NCBI GenBank assembly: GCA_023374045.1
Contig: CM041779.1
Span: forward strand, 270,292,062 to 270,356,061
Direction of reading: 5' to 3'
Length of the DNA: 64,000 bases
DNA from: Limonium bicolor
Lineage: Eukaryota; Streptophyta; Magnoliopsida; Caryophyllales; Plumbaginaceae
Shown here piece by piece: positions 8,646 through 20,726 of the stretch. The notes below the pieces were generated by a model. The model did no database searches. It was not told the origin of the DNA and worked only from the letters and a program-made list of their open reading frames with translations. Every line of letters begins with the position of its first letter. The stretch's first letter is position 1. The translations under genes were made by a program, and so were the position numbers.

Positions 8646-11600
8646 ATGGACAACGACTCTTGGATTCTGGATAGTGGGTGTTCAAGGAATATGACTGGAG
8701 ACCCAGACAAGTTCACGACTCTCTAGTCATAAAAAAGGAAAAGTTACCTTTTGAGATAATGCTCATGGTGAAATTATTGGCATTGGATCCGTCGGTAATC
8801 CTTCTTTGTTCAAAATAGATAATGTAAAATTGGTAGATGATTTACGTCATAGTCATCTTAGTATTTCTCAAATTTTTGATCTCTCTAATGTGGTGTTATT
8901 TTCTGCCTAATACTGCAAAATCTTTGATGAACATACAAGACTCTTGAAAGCTACTGGCACTCGTGTTAATAATCTTTACAAGTTATGCCTTAATGCTCAT
9001 AATTTTGAAGAAACTCTTTGTTTAAGTGTACAGGATAGAAACCAGTCTCTATGGCACTCTCGTATGGGTCATGGTCATGGAAAACTTTTAAATACAATAA
9101 AAAATGGTAAACTGGTCCTAAGTATTCCTCAAATTGATTTCGAGACCCACTCCCTCTATACTGCTTGCGTCCAAGGCAAGCACGCTAGGGCAAGCTTTCC
9201 AAGCAAGCTTGAAATGTCAACCTCAGCTCCATTAGAATTTCTACATATGGATTTGTGTGGACCAATGCGTCCAAAGTAGGAGTGGTAAGAAATATGTTCT
9301 AGTCATTGTTTTTGACTACTCACGTTGGAATTGGGTAATATTAATTCATACCAAGATGAGTCTTTCTCCGAGTTTTCTACTTTATTTCATGTACTCGTTA
9401 AAAATTTTTCCACCATGGTTAAAACACTTCAAACTGATAATGGTACTAAATTTTGCAATGCAAAGTTTCACGAGTTTTGCAGGGTGAATGGCATTGAGCA
9501 AAAAATTCTGCTACTCGTACACCTCAGCAAAACAGGGTGGTCGAAGGTAAAAATCACACTCTTGTGAAGATGGCTCGTACCATGTTGATTGACAGCTGCT
9601 TATCTGCTTCTTTCTGGATTGAGGCTATAAACATTGCAAGCTACATACTGAATAGAACTCCGATTCACCCATTTCTTGGAAAAATTCCATATGAAATCCT
9701 TAAAGGTCATCCTTCCCTCATCAATCACTTTCGTTGCTTTGGTTGTCGTTGCTATGTTCATAACAATGGTAAAGACAATCGTGGAAAATTTGCTGCTAAA
9801 AGTGATGAAGGACTCTTTCTGGGTTACTCATCTCAGAGTCATTCTTATAGAGTACTCAACAAACAAACTCTTTATCTCAAAGAAAGTCCACACGTTCGTT
9901 TTGAAGAACTTTCTAATTCTCGCGATTGTGTAAATGAGGAGATATTGAGTGTTGAAGATGAATCTGTCACTTCTTCTTCCTTCCTAGAAGTTCCCATTGT
10001 AACTCTACCAACACCTGGGCAAGAGCAACAAAGTGACTCTTCCTCTGACAGTGAGGTGGAACCGAATGACTCTTACAAAGACACTTCATCAGAAAATACT
10101 TTGTCTAGTCCTTCTGATGGTTCAGATCCACATCCTATAACTTCCTCTGTCTCACATCCCCATGAAAATCCCTCTTCATCTGATACTCCATCAACACATG
10201 TCCCAACTCCACAAGAAAATTTCAACAAGCCCCATCTCACCCTGTTGATCAAATCATTAGTGACTCTTTTAACGACACACAAACCCGTGGTGATGTATAT
10301 CGTAGTCTTTGCGCCTTTAATGCCTTCATTTCCACCATGGAGCCCAAAACATCCACCAAGCTCTAAGTGATTATGACTGGATTGTAGCAGTGCAAAAAGA
10401 GTTACATTCCTTGGAGCGACACTCTGTCCGACATCTTGTTCCTAGTCCAGCTAATCATCCACCAACTGACATGAAATGGGTTTTCGAAACAAGTTGGATA
10501 ATCAAGGTGATATCTCTCGAAACAAGGCTCACCTTGTTGTACAAGGGTATGCACAAGTAGAAGGCATTGACTATGATGAGACGTATGCTCCCGTGGCTTG
10601 CATCGAAGCAATTAAAATTCTTATTGCATTTGCTGCGTTCAGAGGCATTAAGTTGTATCAAATGGATGTCAAAACTATGTTCGTACACGGGTACATTGAT
10701 CGAGATGTCTATGTTACACAACCTCCAGATTTTCAAGATCCAATCCACCATGAGTATGTCTACAAGCTTGATAAAGCCATGTATGTCTTAAAGCAAGCTC
10801 GAAGAGCATGGTATGATCGTCTTTCTTCCTATTTAATCTCTCATGAGTTTATCCATGTCAAAGTCAACAAAAATCTGTTCACCCTTACAAGAGGTGAAGA
10901 CATACTCTTAGTCCAAATTTATGTTGATGACATCATATATGGTTCCACAAATTTTGAACTGTGTACGTTCTTTTCTGAGCTTATGAGTAGAGAATTTGAA
11001 ATGAGTGCTCTTGGTGAACTTAATTTTTTTCTTGGGCTACAAATCATCTAACAACAAAATGGTATTCAAATTCATCAACAAAAATATATCCATGAACTAC
11101 TCATTAAGTATAAGATGGAGGATTCAAAGCCAACTTCTACTCCAATGTCGGCCACTAGTCGACCACATCTTGATGAAACTGAAATTTCTGTTGATGCTAC
11201 ATTATATCGAGGTATGATAGGCTCATTATTTTATTTAATAGCAAGTCGCCCTGATATTATTTATGCAGTGTGCATTTGTGCCAGGTTTCAGGCAAATCCC
11301 AAAGAATCACATTTATAAAGTGTCTAACGGATATTTCGATATCTGAAAAGCACACAGGAGTTATACTTGTGGTACCCGAGTATCCCTTATTTCACACTAA
11401 TGGGTTACAGTGACTATGACTTTGCAATTTTCTTTCTTAACAGGAAAATACTTCTGCTACCGCAAGTTTCTAGGTCTTTGTCTTGTAGCATGGAACTCAA
11501 AGAAACAAAACACCATAGCACTACAATCTGCTGAGGTGGAATATGTCTCTACTGTGGCTTGCTATGCACAAATTTTATGGATACAACAACAACTTCAGTA

Positions 11601-11870
11601 CTACCGAATTCCTCCTTCTTGCACTAATAGATTCTATGATAATAATAGTGCAATTGACTTGTCTAAGAATTCTGTTCAACATTCCAAAACATAACATATT
11701 GAAATCCGACAACATTTTCTATGAGATTGCGTGGAAAAGGGATTGGTGTAGTTAGAGTATGTTCCAACTACGGATCAACTTGCAGACATATTCACCAAAC
11801 CACTCCAACGAGGTCCGTTTTAGACTATGCGCTCTAAACTTGGAATGACCTGTGCAACCTAGTCAAGGTA
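8646..11870 (+). pseudogene. Outer Ty1/Copia pol remnant (SIRE/Maximus-like), frameshifted
   Basis: Protease: WILDSGCSRNMTGD, with the DSG catalytic triplet intact, starting at 8646 and stopping at about 8726. GAG-pre-integrase and integrase: SLWHSRMGHGHGKLL and LEFLHMDLCGPMR, then TLQTDNGTKFCN and KMARTMLIDSCLSASFW up to about 9935. Reverse transcriptase: 10476-11051, with AHLVVQGYAQVEGIDYDETY and an intact catalytic YVDD in LLVQIYVDDIIYGS. RNase H: 11410-11690 (AWNSKKQNTIALQSAEVEY). The domain order is that of Copia. At least five frame changes separate the domains. No gag or 5' LTR is visible upstream, so the left end is truncated near 8640. The third ORF that follows (12072 onward) supports the SIRE-like assignment. 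Confidence 0.9.
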
Positions 11871-12071
11871 GTATCTCCTTCCTTCTTTTGATATCAGTAA
11901 ATGGTGCATGAATCTATTTTTAGGATAGTACCTTTGTCTAGATAATAGCACTAGAGCAAAAGAACCATTCAATCCACAAAACAACTTCGCTCGTCTACTA
12001 TCGACGATCCACTTCCTTTATTTTCACCCAATCCCAACATCTTCCCTGAAAAATTAGAAAACCAGTTTCAC

Positions 12072-12806
12072 ATGATTCTACTTTTTAAACCTCAATCTCC
12101 TTTCATATTTCTTTCCACCATCTTCCCTAGCCAAACCCTGTGCTTGTCCTCCCATTATCCCTCCCCAAACCCAAATCCCACCTCAAATGTCGAATTGCCT
12201 CCTTGTGTCGCCAACAATCCCGAGCTTCTTCAAGCTCTTATAAACCAACTAGCTGCCCTTCAGGTCCAAAAAACTTCAAGTTCTACCTCTGCTTCTATTG
12301 TCATTACGTCGTCCATGTCCATGGATGTAAAACATTTAGCCACAAAGACAGATCCCTCTTTCCCAACTCCTCAAACAACAACAAAACTTTCACCTACATC
12401 CTCGCAGTAAAAGTTGGCTGGTACCCCACCTCATTTCCCTAATCCACCTGAAAAATCATCCCCTCAAAACATCCCCGTAATACCAACTCCTAACACAATT
12501 ACCAAATCCGCAATGTGAAAATCCCATTCTCATGAGCCAATTCAGTTTGAATTTCTCATATCTGAACTACCTGCAGAAAATCCATCAAAACAATCTTCCT
12601 AGTAGAGCTTCCAAACCCTTTCGAAACCCAAACCCTGAGATTACCATCACTTAAGCTGAAAAGTCACCCCCTCCAAAGAAAACTCGCTGTTCTAAGGCCT
12701 CCTTCCCTTGTACACCCGTCTCCACCTAAAATCTTCGCCCGAGGGGTAGGTCACTTATGCCTCCAACCTCACCCACTCCAACAATCTCTATTAAAGCTCT
12801 AGTACC
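12072..12806 (+). pseudogene. Third ORF of the outer Copia, 5' portion (split by insertion)
   Basis: A Pro/Ser/Thr-rich reading (HYPSPNPNPTSNVELPPCVA, NNPELLQALINQLAALQVQK) follows pol. It degenerates through several frames and is cut at 12806 by the inner element. The 5-bp target GTACC lies at 12802-12806. The continuation is at 23408. Its position after RNase H matches the extra ORF of SIRE/Maximus Copia elements. The protein is not intact. Confidence 0.55.
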
Positions 12807-13865
12807 TGAAATTGGCTAGTGCTTCTGATGCGTCCTCGACCGGTCGTGGACATGTTCTTGTCCTAGGTGAATTGCTTGATGGTTCAGGGAAGTACTTGAT
12901 AAACTTAAACTGGAAACTCCTTTTTGATTAAGAATTTACACACAGAAATTCACTCAATCTCCCTCCGCCCTACCTGTGGACTCCGGGACAGTTTAAAACT
13001 TTATCCTTGAGTCCTCTACCCTCTCCTGACAGCAGGCCTACGGTTCCCCAACCGTTCCCTGACTAGTCAATCTACCAAATACACCAAGTATTAAATCACC
13101 AACTCAGTCCTATCCAGCTCACCAACTTCCTAGTACTTACACACACTTAGTCTGACTTACACTTACTTTAGTTATCTCACTTCTTTGTGTATGACCATGT
13201 TGTTATACATCGTATTTATACATGCATGTTTAGACTTGTAACAAACGACCTATGATCTCCTAGACTCAAGGAGTTGTTTGCTTCTTTATCCTCAATATAA
13301 TAGCCACTCTCGAATATAGGCTGATCTTCAACTTGATCTGGAACCGTTAGGACACGTGTCGCCCTATGGTTGGACACGTTGGAGATGAGTACTTAGGTGG
13401 TCAGTCATCACTTGCACTTTCCACTTGCCTGATCTTGTTTTCCTCATTAATGCTCTCCAAAGCTTCATTTAATGCTGCGTAATGAGTGCTTCTCAATAGC
13501 CCTGGCCTTGTCTGGTTATCTTGTTCATTAATAAGCAAGAATTTGACGTGAGCTAGTTGCTTGTGTGAATGCATGAATCTGCATGAGTTTGTCGGCACAC
13601 TTGATGTATTTTGTCCTACTACCACGTCTGATGCATGAGAGACATGGTTGTGTAGTGCTTGACTTCTTGTGTGTACTGGAAGTTCTATCAGAGTCTCACA
13701 GACAGGTGCCAAACTAGATGGGCATCTATCATGAATGGAGTGTGCTTGCAACCTTACGTGCTAAGCCACTCCTCTACCTATTTATCTACATTATAAACTC
13801 GACAAACACATTAGATAACTAACATAGGTTTGCTAAAATCAAAACTAAAGGATCTTGACTTAACA
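12807..13865 (-). repeat. 3' LTR of the inner Copia
   Basis: In plus view it runs from TGAAATTGGCTAG to GATCTTGACTTAACA. It aligns along its whole length with 22323-23407, with shared blocks such as GGTTCAGGGAAGTACTTGAT and TTGTGTAGTGCTTGACTTCT. Confidence 0.95.
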
Positions 13866-13881
13866 ATTTCCCCCTTTTTGA
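13866..13881 (-). promoter_or_regulatory. Polypurine tract of the inner Copia
   Basis: The minus strand reads AAAAAGGGGGAAAT directly before the 3' LTR (TGTTAAGTC). This is the expected plus-strand priming site. Confidence 0.85.
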
Positions 13882-14176
13882 TGATGGAAACCAATACAAA
13901 ATAGATTTTTGACATATGTACTTGACATTCTTGTATTAACTATGGAAGTGAGAATTCACCCTAAGAAGAATTCCCCCTAAGTTGTTAAGAGATGAGAAAT
14001 AGCAAAAAACTTATGTCGTAGAGAAAAGAGTTTTTCATTAAGATTACATGTAATACAAGGACAATAGTCATAAGTCACAAGTACATATCTTTTCCCCCTT
14101 TGCCATCTAGCAAAAACAGGGAGCAACTACACGACTAAAGTTATTGAAAAGACCATAACATTTCATAGATTATAAG

Positions 14177-14440
14177 CTACAAGTTGATGGAGACATTTAA
14201 GATTCTCTGGCGGTTGGGTGTGGTAGAGGTTGAGACATCTAAACCATAGACTTCACCACCGGAGTAACCTTGGAACTTGAGAGACTCAGTTGTGGTTGAA
14301 GTGTATGAAAGTGTAGAGTTTATCGAGCAGGTTTCAGCAGACTGAATGGGGCTTACGTTGGTAGACCAGGCTGTGAATGAGTTGGAATCGGGATGTATGT
14401 ATGTTTGGTTAGTATACTTCATTGGGTGTTTTGTGTACAT
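14177..14440 (-). CDS. Possible fourth ORF of the inner Copia (87 codons)
   Basis: A Ser/Thr-rich frame starts MYTKHPMKYTNQTYIHPDSN. It has no recognised domain. A TATATAAAG box lies upstream on the same strand (14601-14609), with a pyrimidine-rich leader between them. It sits between the third ORF and the 3' LTR. It may be only a decayed segment. Confidence 0.3.
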   Translation of the reverse strand: MYTKHPMKYTNQTYIHPDSNSFTAWSTNVSPIQSAETCSINSTLSYTSTTTESLKFQGYSGGEVYGLDVSTSTTPNRQRILNVSINL

Positions 14441-14600
14441 AAATTTTTGAATGGTTGAGTAGACTGTTTTCTCATTTGAGCTTGATGAACTTTGTGGTTC
14501 CTATTCCACAACAAGAGTGGGGTGGAATGTGTATGAATTGTAAGAGAAGTGTTGATGATTATGAAGAGAGGTGATGAAGAATGCGATGACTGGTCAAGTG

Positions 14601-14609
14601 CTTTATATA
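14601..14609 (-). promoter_or_regulatory. TATA-like box upstream of the 14440 ORF
   Basis: The minus strand reads TATATAAAG, followed by a C/T-rich leader (CATCACCTCTCTTCATAATC). It is the second TATA-plus-leader arrangement inside this element. Confidence 0.4.
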
Positions 14610-15164
14610 TGGCTGAAGGATAGGCATACCGATTGATCGGGGAGGTATAATAAATGAGTCACCATCATGTTATGCAGTCTAGAGAGTAGGTTTTTAGGTG
14701 TCAAGTAATGGAGTTGGAATAGTGTAATGATGTGATGGAAGGTCTCTCAACATTTTGCAATTTTTAATCAAGAAAGAAGCAGCCAATGTAATAATGTCAT
14801 TCGTAAACACGAGTTGTATTCAGGTGAGAAATTGTACCAGTCGTACACTTTGTTGATATCAAAAGATTCACTTGAAACAGATTGTCAATGAAAAAAAAGA
14901 AAAGACATAAAAATCAAATAAAGTTTTAAAAGTAGCTCACGACTTCTCTCAAGCCTCTAGAAGGCGTAGAACTCTCAGGCTATATATATTTGTCTATGTA
15001 ATCTATGGCCCTTTGAACCATGTGTTGGACACTTGGTTCTTCGAAGACAACCTGGACAGCTGTAAGAGTTACTCTCACACACTGAAGAATATTTCGAGCT
15101 GAAGTATCCAGATTGGTCCTCGACCTATCCAGGACAAAAGAACAACTGCGCTTCCTTTTGAGGC

Positions 15165-16924
15165 CTAAAAACTTGGCAAGCTAGCAAGGTTCTGATCTAG
15201 AGTCTTCACTCTATGTGGACTTCTGGAAGACGGTGAGCTTTCCCCTTGAGTTTTTATCCCCATCTTTGATAGCATCTCTGAGCATATGCGGTCCTGTGCA
15301 GTTTGGGAGCAGTCGTGGTAGCGGTTGGTCTCTACATTGAAGGCTTTTAGAGCCACGGTGACCACTCCCATGTGCACTAAACCTTGATTTACGAGCCTGC
15401 TTTTGTCGAGGGTGAGAAGAATCATGGCTGGAAGGTCTATCTTCTCCTTTGTCATGAGCGCATACATGATTCGCACATCTCGTGCATTGACGATGTGGGT
15501 GTGCTGATTTCTTGGAGTGATGTTATGGGTGAGAATGCTATGAAGAACTCTGTTTGGGATGGACATTTGTGCTGCATGGAATTTCTTCATGGTTGCCCCT
15601 TTGTTGAAAAGGTTGACCATTTGTTCTCCTTGAGTCCTAGATCATTCCATGTTGTATCCTTGGGAACTACTAGGCCTTCAGGCTCCGAGTTAAAAGTCTT
15701 GCATATCCGAGACTTAGTAATGTTGATAAGAGTGCCTTGAACCTCTAAGATGATGTATTTCTCATCGTCTTCGCTCTAGAGTGGTCCAAGCTGTCGCATG
15801 TGCTCCTTGAGTAATTATGTGTAGCAGACGACAGGTTCCTGGAAGTAGTCAACTCATCCTTGGAACTCCAGTACCTCCATGATCTTTCCGAGACCCATCT
15901 ATTCCATCCAGTAGATGTCCAGTGTCTTTGGTAAGATAGGACATGACTTGTCGTCAACATTGGCTGCTTTGATGATGGAGGACTGTAGTTGACTCAATCA
16001 TTTCAGACGTTTGAGTGACTTCTTCAGCTGCGACTGGGCGACATCTCACCTAGTCTGAAAGAGCTCTGTTAGCTCTTGGGAGTGAAGTGAGGGAGGAATG
16101 ATATCCTTTCCTTAAGCCTTCCTCAGTTGCTCACGTTCCTCTAGAGTCATGATGACTGGAGAGAGCGATTCAGTATCACTTCCTGGCTCTAGTATGGATC
16201 GGTGAGGTGTCAAGGAGCGGTCATTGATGGATTGGTCAGGTTGAGTAGTAGATGCGTCTTTTTCGTTGGAGTCAGGTGCGGTCAGACCTTCTTTTTGAGG
16301 TTCCTCTTCTACTGAGTGATCCTGTGACTTCTTGTCACTTTGGACTTCTTCCTCCTCGACTTTGTTGGCAATTTGTTCTATGAGGTTGAGAGGGGTTACT
16401 TCGTCTTCACTAGTGAAGTTGAGTTTGTGGGATGCAGGTTCAGGTGTGAAGTGGACTGGTTCGTTTTCCTTTTGTTTTTCTTAAAGACGTTTGGACGCGC
16501 AGGTAGTGTGGCTGGTGGAGGCTTGAGTGAAACTTTTGCTTTTTGGAATTTTTGTTCTCTTAGCTTTGGATTGTTTTGTGGTGATTTTTGAGGTTTTGGG
16601 GGATGGAGCGGAAGAAGTCATGGCTGTAGTTTCTGTGGTAGTTAAGATAGGAAGAATTATGGGTTTGAGGTGCCCTTCCTGAATGAGATTGTATAGGCGA
16701 GGAAAGTGGAAGCTTAAATAGGTTACCTCTTCAGGTTTTAGTTCTCCTTCTCTAGAGACCCGACACTTTAAGTCATTTTCTTCCTCGACTGACATCTTGT
16801 TGACACTTGTAGCCTTTGAAGAGGTAGCGAGTGTGGTCGGCCGGCTGCCGGTGATCATTTCTAAATTCGAGTGTGTGAGGGTAGCCTTTGTGTTCTTTGA
16901 ACGGAAAACAGATTTGGGTGCCAT
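15165..16924 (-). pseudogene. Third ORF of the inner Copia (SIRE-like extra protein), frameshifted
   Basis: It starts at 16924 with MAPKSVFRSKNTKATLTHSN. It carries a Ser/Thr/Lys-rich region (KTSKITTKQSKAKRTKIPKS) and an ELKPEEVTYLSFHFPRLYNL segment. After a frame change at 16481, coding resumes at 15620-15165 with MSIPNRVLHSILTHNITPRN and KIDLPAMILL. The latter resembles the plant-transposon-protein region seen in the outer element near 24000 (MLHTLVIKNLVLRK). The function of this extra protein in SIRE-like elements is not settled. An env-like or accessory role has been proposed, and I infer no more than homology. A TATA box at 17117-17126 suggests separate transcription. Confidence 0.55.
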
Positions 16925-17116
16925 TTCTTAGAAGCGAGTCTTGTTGGAATTTAACACTTTTTGATCGAGATCTCTTTGGCGAGGCTTGGAGTCAAGACTA
17001 AAGGTGTATAACACTAAACTCACTAGATTGTTTGTAAGAAAGAAGAGAAGCTGGATTTTGCTTTGAGAGATTTGAGAGTTTGAAGGCAATATGTGACGAG
17101 AGTGAAACTCTCATTG

Positions 17117-17126
17117 CCCTTTTATA
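17117..17126 (-). promoter_or_regulatory. Internal TATA box upstream of the third ORF
   Basis: The minus strand reads TATAAAAGGG, then a leader of roughly 190 nt ending in ATG at 16924. The leader contains plant-like C/T-rich stretches (CAGCTTCTCTTCTTTCTTAC). Confidence 0.6.
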
Positions 17127-17459
17127 GAGTATCAGGTAACGGCTGGGTACCGTTCCCCGTCCACTCATTGACGGGTCGTAATGGTACTATTCACAACAGA
17201 CATCGGTCGTGACCATTCGGTGATCGATCCATTGTGGTTTATGTTATCTATCCGTTACACCTCCCTACTTTTGTGAAGTAGTTAACGTATCTGTTTCAAG
17301 TAGTTGTTTGATATAACATGTATGCATTAAACTGCACAAGAACTCTTGAACGACATACTTGAGGTGTCACGGACCAGTCGGTGACCGGTCGTAAGAGTTG
17401 AAAGATAGCCTAATCGTGATTAATGAATATCATTTCAAGATCATGAATAATCTTGTTGA

Positions 17460-18850
17460 ATCTTTCTCTACTTAATGGCTTGGTATAAATGTCTGCTAGT
17501 TGGTTTTTGGTTGAAATGTATTTTAACTCAACTAGTCATTTTTCACAACAATCTCTAAGAAAATGATGTCTAATGCCAATGTGTTTAGTACAAGAATGAT
17601 GTACTGAATTTTTGGAGATAGATATAGTGCTAGTATTACACACATAATAGGTAGCGTACCTATTTTGACACCATAATCACCAATTTGTTGTTTGAGCCAT
17701 AAAAGTTTAGTAGAGCAGCTTGCTGTAGCTATGTATTTTGATCCAGCAATTGAGATTGCCACACTTTGTTGTTTCTTTGATCCCCATGCGATCAAACATG
17801 ATCCAACAAGGAATTTTGTCCCTGACGTGCTCTTTAGATCAGTTATAGAACCACCATAGTTTGCATCTGAATATCCTACAATATTGTAGTTAGTGAATTT
17901 GGATAAAAGAGTCCAAGATTAATAGATCCTTTGAGATAACATAGAATTCTTTTCATTGATATGAGATGACTCTCTCTTGGATCTTATTGAAACCTAGCAC
18001 ATAAGCAAACACTATACATAATGTCAGGACTACTAGCAGTTAGATATAGTAGAGAACCAATCATTTCTTTGTACGATCGCTGGTTGACCGGTTGGTCATC
18101 AGTCATGATACCTATCTTTGTGCCAACCGCCATTGGTGTATCAAAAGGCTTGCATGTCTCCATCCCAAACCTCTTTAGTAAATCGCTTACTTACTTTTGC
18201 TGGGATATGATAGTCCCTTCATTATCCTACTTGACTTAAAGTCCTTGAAAGAAATTCAATGCTCATAACTCACTCATTTCAAACTCTCTTTTCATCAATA
18301 CTTTGAATCTCTTGGAATACTTCTCATCAGAAGCCCCAAAGATTATGTCACCAACATATACCTGCACTATCAGGAAATCTCTTTTGTTGTTGTACACAAA
18401 CAGGGTTTTGTCAATTTTACCTCTTTTGTAATTGTTTTCCAATAGATAGGAGGACAGGCGGTCATACCATGATCTTGGAGCTTGTTTGAGCCCATAGAGA
18501 GCTTTGTCAAGCTTAAGTACCATGTTTTCCTTTCTTGTGTTTCAAAGCCTGGAGGTTGTTCTACATACACTTCTTCCTTGACTTACCCATTGAGAAAGAC
18601 ACTTTTGATGTCAAGTTGAAAGAGTTTGATTCCTTTATGTGTGGCAAATACAATAAGTAGTTGAATAGATTTCATCTTTGCTAGTGGGGCAAAGGTTTCT
18701 TGGAAATCTATCCCTTCTTGTTGACAATATCCTTGTGCTACCAAACGAGCTTTGTTTCTAATGACTTCTCTAGTTTCATTCAGTTTGTTCCTAAAGACCC
18801 ACTTCGTACCAAGTACCCATTGATGTGTGAGACGAGGTGCAAGATGTGAA
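17460..18850 (-). pseudogene. Inner Copia reverse transcriptase and RNase H, catalytic residue lost
   Basis: The RT is readable from about 18850 (NKARLVAQGYCQQEGIDFQE), through KLDKALYGLKQAPRSWYDRL at 18523, to FEMSEL at 18263. The catalytic box is IVQVYVGDIIFGAS. The usual YVDD is YVGD, through one GAT-to-GGT change near 18350. RNase H follows at 17795-17532 (AWGSKKQQSVAISIAGSKYI), where the usual E/S-A-E-Y-I motif is AGSKYI. Several stops and frame changes break the polyprotein, so no activity is expected. Confidence 0.9.
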
Positions 18851-19294
18851 ACTTAACATCTTTCAAACTAGTTTAATTCCTCTTGCATTGCTTTAATCTA
18901 GTCTGAATCTTGTTGGGCTTCTTTGATGCTTTTGGGTTCGATAGGTGAAACTGTTGTGAAGAAGACCAAGAGATCACGAGTTTGTGCTCTTGTTTGAATT
19001 CCCTTGAAGATATCAGATATGATGTTCTCTAGTGGGTGATCCTTATACAGGAGTCAAGATTGATGGATAGTTGATGGTGATAGAGGGTCTTCGACATCAT
19101 TGTTTCATTCGTTGTCATGTTGCTGACCAGTCACTGACCTGCAGGGCAGGTATTCCTTAGTTGGTGACTCATCTTTGGTGTTTTCTGTGTGATCTTGTTT
19201 AACTAGATCAAATCCAAGAGCTTCATCCTTTCAGTTTCTATGATCTTATGGTTTTCAGCCTCATTAAAGACCACATGTACAATCTCTTATACTT

Positions 19295-20332
19295 TCAGTG
19301 TCCTTTTGTTGTAGATTTTGTGTGCCTGCTTCTTTCTGAATTCCCAAGGAATATAGCCAGATCACTTTGGCATCGAACTTTCCTTGGGAATTCTTTCCAT
19401 TGCATGGACGTAGCACTTACAAGCAAAGATTCTAAGATGGTTATACTTGGTTTTCTACCCTTGAGAAGCTCATATGGTGTTTTGCTGAGGATTGGTCGAA
19501 TGAGCGTTCTATTATTGATGTAACAGGAAGTTGCTACAGCTTCAGCCCAAAAGACTTGAGGAAGATTACTCCCCAATAGCATGGTTCTAGCTATTTCTTG
19601 TAATGTTCTGTTCTTGAGTTCAACCACCCCACTTTGCTGAGGTGTTCTTGGTGTGGAATATGTGTGATTGATTCCATGGTTGTCACATATTTCCATGAAT
19701 TGTTGATTTTCAGACTATGATTCACGATCAGACTGTAGAGCCTTAATTTTGAGGTTGAGTTGTACTTGGATTTGTCCTGTAAATGCTAGAAATTTCTCAA
19801 AGACCTCGCCTTTGGAAGCAATAAAGATTGTCCATACAAATCGTTAGTAATCATCAACAATAACAAACACAAACCAATTTTCTCTGAAACTTCTAACCCT
19901 CATTGGTCCGCATAAGTCCATATGAAGTAGTTCGAGTGGCTTAGACGTACTTAACATGTTCTTTGATTTAAAAGAAGTTTTAATTTGTTTACTTCTCACA
20001 CGGGAATCACAAAGATTGGTCTTAGATTTCTTAATCTCAGGGAGACCTCTGACCAACTAATGTTTGACTAGTTTTCTCAGTAAGGAAATACTGATATGCC
20101 CAAGTCTTTTGTGCCATAATGTGAAGTCATCTATTGACGTAGTTAAGCATGGAAGGTTTAGATTGTCAATATCCTCCAGACTGGTTATGTATACATTTTT
20201 CCATGTTTTACCCCTTAACAACTCCTTTCCATCACTCAAACTTACTATACTACAATGTGTAGAATAGAAGTGGACTGAGTTTACCATTGTCACAAATTTG
20301 AGATACACTGAGCAAATTGAATTACAATCCAT
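19295..20332 (-). pseudogene. Inner Copia integrase with GAG-pre-integrase zinc region
   Basis: 20332-20057 holds FTLWHKRLGHISISLLRKLV. 20056-19844 holds LELLHMDLCGPMRVRSFREN and FVIVDDY. After frame loss, 19696-19295 holds YSTPRTPQQSGVVELKNRTL, then ARTMLLGSNLPQVFWAEAVA and KTPYELLKGRKPS. This is the standard Copia integrase order. The middle of the catalytic core (about 19700-19840) is scrambled. Confidence 0.9.
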
Positions 20333-20546
20333 TAACTAAATTTACATTATCAATGACATAATTTGAAGTAAAACCAACCTTACCTACACCGATGATTTTT
20401 CCCTTTTTGTTGTCGCCAAAGGAAACGGTTCCTTGGCTCCTTGGTTCGAGTGAGAAGAATTTCCACTTGTCTCCTGTCATATGTTTAGAGCACCCACTGT
20501 TGATGTACCAGTAAGGATCCTTTCCCACTTGATTCTGTGCTAACAA
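20322..20546 (-). pseudogene. Inner Copia aspartic protease, DSG changed to NSG
   Basis: The frame reads WYINSGCSKHMTGDKWKFFS and then GTVSFGDNKKGKIIGVGKVG, a typical Copia protease. The catalytic triplet is NSG, not DSG (AAC for GAC). The outer Copia in this window keeps DSG at the same place. Confidence 0.9.
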
Positions 20547-20683
20547 GTTAGTAGTGTGGGGTTAGGGTCTCAAGAATGTTTGGACCCATCTCCACCAAGT
20601 GACATTGTTCTATGATCATCCTTGACTATCCATCTCAGCCCAATTTTCTTTAGTTGCTAATGCTTCATAAATTGTGTCCTATA

Positions 20684-20726
20684 GCATTTGGTTTCGTGAT
20701 GACCAGGTTGTCTGCATAGGTGGCAG
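20684..20726 (-). pseudogene. Gag CCHC zinc knuckle of the inner Copia
   Basis: The minus strand encodes CHLCRQPGHHETKC, a C-x2-C-x4-H-x4-C nucleic-acid-binding knuckle. It lies between the gag capsid region and the protease. The flanking gag frames are broken. Confidence 0.8.

Noticed and set aside
15384..15740. 118-codon plus-strand frame
   Set aside because: Shadow of the minus-strand third ORF of the inner Copia.
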